NCBI RefSeq assembly: GCF_019264345.1
Contig: NZ_JAHVAO010000003.1
Span: forward strand, 1 to 64,000
DNA: 64,000 nt
Direction: 5' to 3'
Source: Marinobacter arenosus
GTDB lineage: Bacteria; Pseudomonadota; Gammaproteobacteria; Pseudomonadales; Oleiphilaceae
This document shows, one piece after another, positions 41,013 to 49,102 of this stretch (within the stretch, counting starts at the first letter, position 1; each line of letters opens with the position of its first letter). The translations under genes and the position numbers were made by a program. Under the pieces are notes generated by a model. It searched no databases, was not told the origin of the DNA, and worked only from the letters and a program-made list of their open reading frames with translations.

Positions 41013-41352
41013 ACTTACCAATAACATCAGTTATTTAGCTCTACGAAATCAGAATACCTACCGACCTACCCCTCAACCCAAAAACGATCAAATTCTCGCC
41101 TCAACCTTAGGTGATTGGTCCTCGGCGATGTGAAACTGATCGTCGGTGCCCGCGGCTGACTGAGTTGACATCGAAAATCACCCGCAATAATCTCGTCGTT
41201 GGAGGATGTTGAAAAACATCTGAGGGTGATTCGTTCTCCTAGGCAGTGACTGGCCTGCAACTCGAAAATATTATCACTTAGACTCACGATCAACATTTTT
41301 AATCAGTGTGGGACCGCTCTAACAGTCACCAGATTCCCGCAGGAGATTGAAA
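41013..41352. other. Gene-free left edge of the island
   Basis: About 340 nt between the tRNA-Arg and the first island gene. A 76-codon minus-strand frame (41066-41296) is open but has no recognisable content. The stretch is AT-richer than the core and has no repeat of the tRNA 3' end. It should hold the promoter of the gene at 41353, but I cannot point to a clear one. Confidence 0.5.
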
Positions 41353-42273
41353 ATGTTTTTAGTTTTCTCTGCAGATAGCTTCTACAAAACGGGTGAAAAT
41401 TTCCGTCGATACACAGCGAAATGTGGCGTCGGATTTAGCCGGACGAACACCGCTCACAACATTTGGTCTGAAATCGTTGCCGGTGAAAACCAGTATGCAA
41501 GGGTGATGGGCAGATTAAATGCAGGTAGCAAGCTCGAATCTTGCTTCAGACCCGAGTCGTTCATATCAATCATGCGGTCGCATCACAGAGATAGCATTGA
41601 TGAAGAAAAATCTGCTGAAATATTCGCAGAATCAATCTATCCACAACTTGAACAACTTTCTCCCCTTCTTTATTCCACCCTATCGCAGTATTCAGACCCC
41701 CAAAAATACTGTTTTTTTGGATCAGATGGCAGTTTGGGAGTTTTCGAAAATGGTCTTCCTGGTTATGTAAAAATCGTAGAAAGTTCAAGCATTGACTATG
41801 ACGAAACGAAAGCAGCAGCCGCGCTCTTGAACTATATGCTGGGACATGACGCTCAACGCTGTTTTGAATTTTTTGCGAACGCCCGCCGGGAAGCTGATAA
41901 AACGGCCGAATTTGAGTTAGAGGTCATGTTTAGAACAAATCGAAAACGGCTAGTACCAAGATTGGCTATCGAGATTTTCGACACGGTGACTGACACGTCT
42001 GATTTTGAAGAAATACGAGATTCGGTCTATGAGGCTATATTAGATTCCATTGAAGAATACAGAGCCAATGGTGGCCCTTTCGCCTGTTTTCTTGATATTG
42101 ACAAAAATATTGTTGCTGATTTGATCGATCTACTCGCTGGCGGTCTCGTAAGCGAATCAAAATGGATCATTGACAATGAGGACGAAGAAGCTAACTTGCG
42201 CCAAATCGAATTCACTGTAGAAAGCGCTTTCGAAAGACTATTACCTAAAAGTTTTGAAAACGTTATAAGTTGA
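41353..42273 (+). CDS. Unrecognised island protein
   Basis: A 306-residue soluble acidic protein of no family I can name. ATG 41353 has CAGGAG 8 nt upstream; a TTG two codons earlier is the alternative. It is rich in Phe, Asp and Glu, has no membrane segment or signal peptide, and no catalytic motif that I recognise. Base composition is lower in GC than the core genes. Its position directly after the tRNA-Arg marks it as part of the acquired region. It is the first of three plus-strand genes that face the large minus-strand defence-like run. Confidence 0.75.
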   Translation: MFLVFSADSFYKTGENFRRYTAKCGVGFSRTNTAHNIWSEIVAGENQYARVMGRLNAGSKLESCFRPESFISIMRSHHRDSIDEEKSAEIFAESIYPQLEQLSPLLYSTLSQYSDPQKYCFFGSDGSLGVFENGLPGYVKIVESSSIDYDETKAAAALLNYMLGHDAQRCFEFFANARREADKTAEFELEVMFRTNRKRLVPRLAIEIFDTVTDTSDFEEIRDSVYEAILDSIEEYRANGGPFACFLDIDKNIVADLIDLLAGGLVSESKWIIDNEDEEANLRQIEFTVESAFERLLPKSFENVIS

Positions 42274-42407
42274 CAGATAAAAATTCTTAGGCAAGGAAAC
42301 ACTTTTAACGAAATAGCAGGTGCAGCTCGGATCACTTCCAATTCATCCACTTTACATATGAATTTGAGATTTTCTGGCTGTTCCTAACAAGAAAAGTAGT
42401 TAATGGG

Positions 42408-42434
42408 TGGACTTCCCCCAATTCAGTGGACACG
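42408..42434. mobile_element. Possible insertion-sequence end remnant
   Basis: TGGACTTCCCCCA followed by ATTCAGTGGACACG resembles the termini of IS3-like elements (TGGAC/GTGGACA repeated with a C-rich run). It sits about 30 nt upstream of an unusually strong AGGAGGAGC ribosome site. No transposase follows, so if this is an IS end the element has been lost or replaced. This is a resemblance from memory, not a search result. Confidence 0.3.
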
Positions 42435-42464
42435 CATCGATAACTCCGTAGGAGGAGCAAACCG

Positions 42465-42773
42465 ATGCCGGAAATGAAATTGTTTTGGGGAATATTCAGG
42501 TCGGATATCGAGAGAATGACAAGCGAAAAGCATCGAGCACCTCACTCTTGCGTGGCCACAGCTTTAAGCTCGGGCCCTCTTACGTCAAAGGAGAAGCGCG
42601 TTTTAGTCGACGGCGGAGCCCGTGTCTCCGTTCCTGAATTGTGCCCTTACGTGCAGAAAGTCCTCGGTACTCCGGTGACTGATGTGCTTTGGATTAACTC
42701 AGCAGTGGCTCCTCCGCTCCGATCGACAAAACCTAAACGTACCCCGCCGAAACGTCGAAAGCTTAAAGAGTAG
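42465..42773 (+). CDS. Small basic hypothetical protein
   Basis: A 102-residue protein that I do not recognise, with a strong AGGAGG site 10 nt before ATG 42465. The C-terminus is strongly basic (KPKRTPPKRRKLKE), as in nucleic-acid-binding or nuclear-like tails. The start region lies just after a possible IS end, so the ribosome site may derive from a lost transposase gene and the frame may be fortuitous. Confidence 0.4.
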   Translation: MPEMKLFWGIFRSDIERMTSEKHRAPHSCVATALSSGPLTSKEKRVLVDGGARVSVPELCPYVQKVLGTPVTDVLWINSAVAPPLRSTKPKRTPPKRRKLKE

Positions 42774-42909
42774 TGAACAAGTTGTAATCCCCCATCGGTG
42801 CACCTAAAACGGGGATGTTTACAATTAGGGCGTTACGCACCTACAAATCAGTTACGATAGACCTGCAATCTTAATTTCAGCGCTGTAGACCCCTAGAGAT
42901 TCTCAGTTT

Positions 42910-43437
42910 ATGCACTCTCCCACCGAGGTCCGGTCGATCAAGGAGATTTGCTCGGGCAACAAGATAGACCTACCACACGAGGCTGGCCTGTATGCCTTTT
43001 GGTGGATTGGGGACCGCGACAAGCTAATGAACTCAAACCGATCAATTATTCTCAAGGGGCCAGGGGGCCGCTTAGTTAAGGTCAGTTACGGAGACTGGTG
43101 GCCAACTGAGTTGGCCTATCCTTGCCTATACGTAGGGAAAACCACCAACTTAAGAAGAAGGTTTTCGCTTCACTTAAAACGCGGCTGTGGCGGACGATTG
43201 CACGATTACCATCCCGAAAACCACAAAACACCGCCCAAAACGACATCCTGCCAAGTCCGCTGGGGCATCGAACATATATTTCCGGAAGTGAAGGCGCCAC
43301 TAAACATTATCGAGAATTCCGTTGGCTTCTCTTATCGCACTGACTTCGGTGAAAACGACGTTGCAGAACGTTTTTTTCAAGAGGACCTTTTAATTGGCAC
43401 TTGGCGGCCATGGTTCAATATCGACTCGGAGCGATAA
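42910..43437 (+). CDS. GIY-YIG nuclease-like protein
   Basis: A 175-residue protein with a GIY-YIG-type core: GLYAFW (26-31), then after an insertion LYVGKTTNLRRRF (73-85) with the conserved arginine region. A C-terminal glutamate (E153 or E158) and asparagine N170 in RPWFN match the usual order GIY, YIG, R, E, N. Such domains occur in homing, repair and restriction nucleases. It lies beside the reverse-transcriptase module but on the opposite strand, 70 nt tail-to-tail, so it has its own promoter. The insertion between GLY and YVG is longer than in typical members. Confidence 0.75.
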   Translation: MHSPTEVRSIKEICSGNKIDLPHEAGLYAFWWIGDRDKLMNSNRSIILKGPGGRLVKVSYGDWWPTELAYPCLYVGKTTNLRRRFSLHLKRGCGGRLHDYHPENHKTPPKTTSCQVRWGIEHIFPEVKAPLNIIENSVGFSYRTDFGENDVAERFFQEDLLIGTWRPWFNIDSER

Positions 43438-43507
43438 AAAATACGCGCCGCCTTTGTCAGTAGGTGCGGCGGAAATACCAATTTCCCTACTGCCAAGGTT
43501 ACCTACC

Positions 43508-45226
43508 TCAAAAATAGCTCGACTCCTGCAACTGCGTGATCACGTCAAAGGCGAGCTGCTCATCCCTATCGAATGCTGTATCGAGCATCTGGGTGTGTCG
43601 CGAATCCGGATGAACTCCATGTAAACAAGCTAGCTCTTGGACAAATGGGTCATCACTTCTCATTAGCTCGGAGCCCGATCTCCACTCTGCAAAATCGTTG
43701 ATTGGAGCACGATGAACTTCGATCCCATCAAGTCTGAGCCCATTTATCACTAGCATCGCGGCGCCTTGACTTTGCACCTCATCCAATCGTTCAGTTTTAC
43801 AACTGATTTGAGCTTTTCCAGTCCGCAGTACCTGAGCTGCTGCATTGACTGCATTCGTGCCAAGATTCAAAACATCTGTCACATCCTTGGTGGCAATAGC
43901 TCTACTGACCCGGGAGATGAGAAATAACTCGGGGTGTTCTTCCAGCTTCCCAGCCATTGCTAACAGCTGGTCGTCCGGGAGAAGGTAAATCAGTCTGCCT
44001 GCAAAATAGCGAAGCTTTGGGATCGCCCGTTTTCGTCCAAAGCCACTAACAGGCACGTGTTCCAAATGGCTATCGAGAGCTTCGGTATAATTACTCCGTG
44101 CCAGCAATGCTTGGCGCACCAGGGATGCTACCGAGATTTCCTGAATCCGCCTTCTTGCCCAACTATATCGACGAGCCCAGTCGCGTGTCCGTTCAACAAA
44201 AGATGACTCGGCAACGGCGCTTTCGTAATCCAAGAGTGGGAGGCGAATTCCATTGTCTGAAAAGGCCCGATGAAGCTCAGCTTTCAGTCCTGGCTTATAA
44301 AGGAGCAGCTTTTTTATATTCGAGACGAGCTCCATCCAAAGACGGCTGTCTGAATTCGTGAAATCATTCTCGCCTTCTAACCAGGTCGAGGCTGAAACCT
44401 CAAAGTCTTTATCCCCGGTATGAAGTTCGAGCTCAAGCTCGCCCATTAACTCAGAGAGGCGACGCCTACCATCCGCGATTCTTCCCTTCGTACCAGCTAT
44501 TACAACATCATCAACGTAACGCCAGTAATGACCGGGAAACTCTGACTCCATCTTTTGGTCGATATCATCCATCACCAAGTTCGCAACAAAATGGCTGAAG
44601 GCAGGCCCAGTTAGGAGCCCCTGCGCGCCTGAACGGTCTGAGATCAAACCGTGGTCATGGATTATTCTTTCCCCTAACTCAATCCAATCCCGCTCAAGTC
44701 CTCCCAGTTCACTACGCTTCTTCCATACTTGCAGTGCCCTATCTATCTTTATTGATGGGTAGAACTTCCTGATATCTGTGTACAAAAGAGAGTCGACGTC
44801 GTCACCGTGGCTGGCTGCTGCAATTGATCGGTGTCGCTCACGAAAGCCATTGAAGTAAGGCTCAAATATGCCGTCTTCAGAACCGTTTTGAGGAAGGCGA
44901 TAGCTGTATACACAAGACCGAGCTTGAAAGGGAGCTTCCGCAGCACATCGGTTGATCAGAGCAGCTTCGGCGTACATCTCTGTGGGAGAGGGTATATCTA
45001 TTCGTCTATGCAGAACTTCCCCTTCGTCATCAACCTCCTTGAAATGCTGGGATCCGAAGTAAGGGGTGTTGCTCCGAGTCCGGACCAAATGCGTCGCTAT
45101 CTCATCCGCCCACCGATCTCTGCGAGCACACCGGTTATTTAGAAAATAACGCAGCCCAACATAGGCTAGCGTATCTCTCCGTCGATACTGGTTGATCGCC
45201 CGCAGTGCCAGAGTCTGAGCCCTCAT
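43508..45226 (-). CDS. Reverse transcriptase (non-mobile, defence-type candidate)
   Basis: A 572-residue RNA-directed DNA polymerase. Motif A TDIRKFYPSI (D151), motif B QGLLTGPAFSH (202-212) and motif C YVDD (237-240) are all intact, so the polymerase should be active. The C-terminal 300 residues are helical with no recognisable maturase or endonuclease (no HNH), which argues against a group II intron and suggests an Abi-like or unknown-group RT. Its ATG overlaps the stop of the upstream 354-residue gene by 4 nt (ATGA), so the two are translationally coupled. I see no retron msr/msd-type structure next to it. Confidence 0.88.
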   Translation of the reverse strand: MRAQTLALRAINQYRRRDTLAYVGLRYFLNNRCARRDRWADEIATHLVRTRSNTPYFGSQHFKEVDDEGEVLHRRIDIPSPTEMYAEAALINRCAAEAPFQARSCVYSYRLPQNGSEDGIFEPYFNGFRERHRSIAAASHGDDVDSLLYTDIRKFYPSIKIDRALQVWKKRSELGGLERDWIELGERIIHDHGLISDRSGAQGLLTGPAFSHFVANLVMDDIDQKMESEFPGHYWRYVDDVVIAGTKGRIADGRRRLSELMGELELELHTGDKDFEVSASTWLEGENDFTNSDSRLWMELVSNIKKLLLYKPGLKAELHRAFSDNGIRLPLLDYESAVAESSFVERTRDWARRYSWARRRIQEISVASLVRQALLARSNYTEALDSHLEHVPVSGFGRKRAIPKLRYFAGRLIYLLPDDQLLAMAGKLEEHPELFLISRVSRAIATKDVTDVLNLGTNAVNAAAQVLRTGKAQISCKTERLDEVQSQGAAMLVINGLRLDGIEVHRAPINDFAEWRSGSELMRSDDPFVQELACLHGVHPDSRHTQMLDTAFDRDEQLAFDVITQLQESSYF

Positions 45227-46287
45227 TCCGCACCACCTACTTCCGGCAAATCGAATCGAACAACGGTTAGATTGGAACGAACGTCATGGTCTTTCAGCGG
45301 ATGCTTAAACTGACTCGTCGAGGAAGCAAAACCAATGTCCTTCGCGTTCCTGCCATTGCCGAAGACAACTTGGAAATTATCCTTGAACCACTTCGTTACT
45401 TTGCCAAAAAAGCCGGATTCACTAGTGACATCGTTTTTTCCTGGTTCGATCCAAATTGCTGTACTAAAGATTTCGTCGGTGCTGTGCCGGAAAATCTCTT
45501 CGAACTGAGGTTTGGCTTTCTTCCAATTACCACTCGAATTCAGAAAGCCGGAAAAATTGGCCAAAATAACCATTCGGGCAGCTGCGTTTTGAGAGTGGAG
45601 GGTCATTTTTCGAACCAAGTTCGTCGTCGAGAATGCATCCAAGGCATTCCATGGCAGTATGTGAGGCTCAATGGTGATAGCCTGATCTGCCAGATCTTTT
45701 TTGACACTCTGCAGCATCGAGTTCGCGTAACCTCTGGAGAACTCTGAAAGCTCTCCAGCAAGGATCACCACTGTCAGAGGGTTCCTCGGAATACGTTCTT
45801 GCTTGCGAAGCTCTGCGAGAGTTGTAAGTACCGTGAGGATGGACGCCCCTGCACCTGCGGGAATATCAGCGATAAAAACGCGATTACCGGAAAACGTTTG
45901 ATAAAAAGCGTCAGAAATATCATCTAATTTTCCTTTTGGATCGAGCATTAGCATCGATACCCTCGCTGACGAACCGGTGAATCGCCACGTCAAATGATCT
46001 TTAGATTCCTTCTCAGTCAAACCACCGATTAACTTTTTTGGCGCAGGTTGTCTGGCCTTATCGAGCAGTCCATGCTTCTTGAGGAGGCCTGTCCATGAAG
46101 AAATCAACATGGGAGGCAGGTGAATCATTGAGGATACTGAACACCAGAGCTCTTCCGGTATATCGTCGCGCCCAACAAGCCGTCTTTTACCCCGCTTGAA
46201 CAATTCCATGCGTACTGCCTTACCTATCCGTTTGTATCCATTAACATCAAGCAGAAGCAGACTGCTTGGAATGAGCGCTAATAACAT
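45223..46287 (-). CDS. Unrecognised protein coupled to the reverse transcriptase
   Basis: A protein of about 354 residues with no family I can name. Its segment DISDAFYQTFSGNRVFIADIPAGAGASILTVLTTLAELRKQ looks like an ATP- or nucleotide-binding lead-in (hydrophobic strand, PAGAGAS loop, helix), and VVILAGELSEF follows, so a P-loop-like or other alpha/beta fold is possible, but there is no GKT/GKS. The start is uncertain: ATG 46287 overlaps the restriction gene by 41 nt, while ATG 46209 has AAGG 8 nt upstream and no overlap. The 4-nt ATGA junction to the RT shows they are one functional pair. Confidence 0.75.
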   Translation of the reverse strand: MLLALIPSSLLLLDVNGYKRIGKAVRMELFKRGKRRLVGRDDIPEELWCSVSSMIHLPPMLISSWTGLLKKHGLLDKARQPAPKKLIGGLTEKESKDHLTWRFTGSSARVSMLMLDPKGKLDDISDAFYQTFSGNRVFIADIPAGAGASILTVLTTLAELRKQERIPRNPLTVVILAGELSEFSRGYANSMLQSVKKDLADQAITIEPHILPWNALDAFSTTNLVRKMTLHSQNAAARMVILANFSGFLNSSGNWKKAKPQFEEIFRHSTDEIFSTAIWIEPGKNDVTSESGFFGKVTKWFKDNFQVVFGNGRNAKDIGFASSTSQFKHPLKDHDVRSNLTVVRFDLPEVGGAE

Positions 46288-49093
46288 CCCGAACCTGGCT
46301 AGGATCGAACACGGTATCAAAGCACCAGGAACCGAACCCTCCCTGCTCGTTAACCGCCTTGATCCATGTATCCATCGCTGCACGCTTGGTCCGGTTCTGC
46401 TCTGAATCCTGGCCCTTTACTTCAAGAACCAGAGTCTGTCCGTTCTTAAGTCGAATCAGATAGTCGGGCACAAAGTTACGGGATGAGCCATTCCAGAGAT
46501 ATCGAACTTTAAAGCCGAGATGATCATTTTTAGCCCAAGCCTGAATCGACTCATCCTTCTCACAGATGTCCGCCACCGGTTTTTCCCAGGTACTGTCATA
46601 CACTACATGGCTGATCTGTGAACGCTCGGTCGGCCGACAGGGTTTGGTAGTCAGCCACGGACGCATTTGTGAGGTCGCGCCAATAGGCTGGTGCTCATCG
46701 AACAACGCCTCCAGGCGCTCAACGTTCTGCTTGCTCACGAAGCGGTTTACATGGGTAACCACGTTGTCCATATTCAGAGCAAACAACAATCTGCGACGCA
46801 CCGGGTTCTGGTGCCAGAGGCTTGGGATATCGAGTTTGTCGGACTCCAAGAATTGCTCAACAATTCGAATCAGCTGCACCGCCAGATACTGCTTGTCTCC
46901 TTCAAAACCGTCACTACTACTCAGGAACAGTTTTCGTGCGGCCCGGAAGATCAGGTGCTGTAAGCGGAAGTCTTCTACAGCCTTCTCAAGGTCGATCTGA
47001 GAGACCTGCGCAAGGTTTGGGATACCAGTCAGCGCAGGGGCAATCTCAGCGTTGAGCGGTGTTTGAGCGGGATCCAGCGTCAGAGGCTCAACCGCGTTCC
47101 AATCAATCTTTAGTTCAGGTTTCAGAACGGTCTGAACGCGGTCAATATTGGGCCAGCGTATTTCGAAGTGGTTTCTGCCTGGCTCCACTTCAACACGCAC
47201 ACTCGGTTTCGGCGGAGGAGGTGTTTCGCCACCCTCACCGACCTCCTGAAATATCGAAAGCGGCACACCGAACACATTCACGTACTCCGGAATAAACTTA
47301 CCGCTCTCGTCCATGTCGTGAGCGACACGCCGAAGGCCTCGACCAATCACCTGCTCACATAAAAGCTGGCTACTAAACGCTCTCAGGCCCATGATGTGAG
47401 TTACGTTGGCTGCATCCCAACCTTCGGACAGCATGGCCACTGAAATCACGTTCTCAAGGTTCTGGCCAGGCTTGCCACGCTTCCCTACCGTGTCAACCAA
47501 CGCCCGTAGCTGGTCCTCTTGTTTTTCCGCCAGCAGGGCCTCTTTCTTGTCTGCGGGCAAACCGGATGCCTCTATAATTTCCTCAAGCCGAGCAACGTAA
47601 TCTTTATCCTTCGTGATGCTCTCGCCTCGCTCTGCTTTTTCCAGAACCTTTGAGTCCACGCGTAAGGCTGCCTTTGGGTTCTGGGTGCCAGAAATCAGGC
47701 AATCACCGCTGTTAAAGAAGTGCTCAATACGAGAAGCGGTTTCCGTCCTGTTGCAAACAGTGAGCAGTACCGGTGGAATAGTGTGCCCGTTTTCCTCCCA
47801 GCTCTTCGCAGTCTCCCTCCAATCATAGGCCAGAATGGCATAGGCTTTCTGGACCAGATCTGGAAGCGGATCGGTGGGCTGAGCCTTCCTCGCCAGGTCC
47901 TGTTTTACGGCCGCGTCGCGATACAGATGGTAGAGCTTGCTGGCATAGGTCTTCGCATCAGGCAAGGCATCATCCCTGACTACGATTCGAGGCGTTTTGA
48001 CCAACCCCGCCTCAATCGCATCGTTCAACCCAAAGTCCGAGATGATCCACTCGAAGAGCCCTTTCTCAGTATTCTTTTTCCCGGTCGGCGAAAAAGGCGT
48101 CGCCGTCACGTCGAAGCAGCGACGAATACGGCGGGTTTTATGGATACGGTCCAGCCCCTCGATCCATCGAGTCGCTTCCTCCAGATCGATCCCCATTTCC
48201 TCCGCTTCTTTCTTACTGACCTTCACTTCAGCTTTCTGGCGGTAGGCGTGATGGGCTTCATCATTGATGACCAGAATGTCTTTGAAGGAGGCCAGCTTGC
48301 CCAATACCCGGCGGGTGAAAGCTTCATCGCTTTCCTTGCCTTTTTTCACCACTGAGCGAGTTTGTTCCTTCAGGGGCATCAGGCTATGCCAGTTCTCAAT
48401 CACCAACGCTACCTGGTTCAGCTTTTGGCGCATTGCTTCGTTAGGGCACAACACAAACTCGTCGTAGACGTTGCTTTCGTTGCCTGGGTTCAGAACCTGA
48501 AGTCGACTTTTAACCGTCAGACCCGGTGCCACGACGAAAATGGCTTTGGAGTAACGCTTGTCTTTCGGATAGGTGACGGCATTGAGGGTTTGCCAGGTAA
48601 TAATCAACGCCATCAAGGAAGTCTTGCCAGACCCGGTGGCCATCTTGTTGCAGATACGCTCCCACGGCCCACCATCGCCTTGCAGGAATATACCTTGACG
48701 ATATTCCTCCGGAGCCTCCAACCACCAGATCAAGGACTCGATGGCTTCGAGCTGACAATAGTAAAACGGGTATGGTCTCGGACCACCGTTCCATCGTTTC
48801 GAATCGGGATCCCACTCACCTCTAGAATACCAGTGGTTGAGCAACTCCCGGGATACGCTAGTTACACCAGGCCAACCGGCATCGCGCCAGTCATCTACTC
48901 GCTGGCGGATTCGGTTGACCGTTTCCAGTTCCTCTACCCGTCTTGTGTTGTTACGGGGGTCATAAAGCTCGTAGGCGGCAGGCCTGCGACCCTCAGCTAC
49001 CCCAGCAACCCGACCATTATCGTCCTGAGACCAGTATTGGTTGGGTTTGTCATAAGGTGAATTGATCACCAGGGAATTCGGTTTATCAGCCAT
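46247..49093 (-). CDS. Type III-like restriction endonuclease subunit (DEAD/DEAH helicase-nuclease)
   Basis: A 948-residue Res-type protein. Superfamily 2 helicase motifs: Walker A ATGSGKT (152-158), DEAH (278-281), DVTATPFSPTGK, and the motif VI-like QVIGRGLRR. The C-terminus has a PD-(D/E)xK nuclease signature (PDYLIRL, D877, then LEVKG with E891 and K893). In type III systems Res translocates or diffuses after Mod recognition and cuts DNA. It begins 9 nt after the Mod gene stop, so mod-res are one unit. Both motor and nuclease residues are intact. Confidence 0.9.
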   Translation of the reverse strand: MADKPNSLVINSPYDKPNQYWSQDDNGRVAGVAEGRRPAAYELYDPRNNTRRVEELETVNRIRQRVDDWRDAGWPGVTSVSRELLNHWYSRGEWDPDSKRWNGGPRPYPFYYCQLEAIESLIWWLEAPEEYRQGIFLQGDGGPWERICNKMATGSGKTSLMALIITWQTLNAVTYPKDKRYSKAIFVVAPGLTVKSRLQVLNPGNESNVYDEFVLCPNEAMRQKLNQVALVIENWHSLMPLKEQTRSVVKKGKESDEAFTRRVLGKLASFKDILVINDEAHHAYRQKAEVKVSKKEAEEMGIDLEEATRWIEGLDRIHKTRRIRRCFDVTATPFSPTGKKNTEKGLFEWIISDFGLNDAIEAGLVKTPRIVVRDDALPDAKTYASKLYHLYRDAAVKQDLARKAQPTDPLPDLVQKAYAILAYDWRETAKSWEENGHTIPPVLLTVCNRTETASRIEHFFNSGDCLISGTQNPKAALRVDSKVLEKAERGESITKDKDYVARLEEIIEASGLPADKKEALLAEKQEDQLRALVDTVGKRGKPGQNLENVISVAMLSEGWDAANVTHIMGLRAFSSQLLCEQVIGRGLRRVAHDMDESGKFIPEYVNVFGVPLSIFQEVGEGGETPPPPKPSVRVEVEPGRNHFEIRWPNIDRVQTVLKPELKIDWNAVEPLTLDPAQTPLNAEIAPALTGIPNLAQVSQIDLEKAVEDFRLQHLIFRAARKLFLSSSDGFEGDKQYLAVQLIRIVEQFLESDKLDIPSLWHQNPVRRRLLFALNMDNVVTHVNRFVSKQNVERLEALFDEHQPIGATSQMRPWLTTKPCRPTERSQISHVVYDSTWEKPVADICEKDESIQAWAKNDHLGFKVRYLWNGSSRNFVPDYLIRLKNGQTLVLEVKGQDSEQNRTKRAAMDTWIKAVNEQGGFGSWCFDTVFDPSQVRDVISAHSKQSASA

Positions 49094-49102
49094 GCCCCCT
49101 CC

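Noticed and set aside
41066..41296. 76-codon minus-strand ORF after the tRNA
   Set aside because: No family, no clear start context; may be chance.
43438..46400. Retron (msr/msd) or group II intron for the RT
   Set aside because: No long inverted repeat flanking the RT, no maturase or HNH domain, and no intron domain V-like structure was seen.
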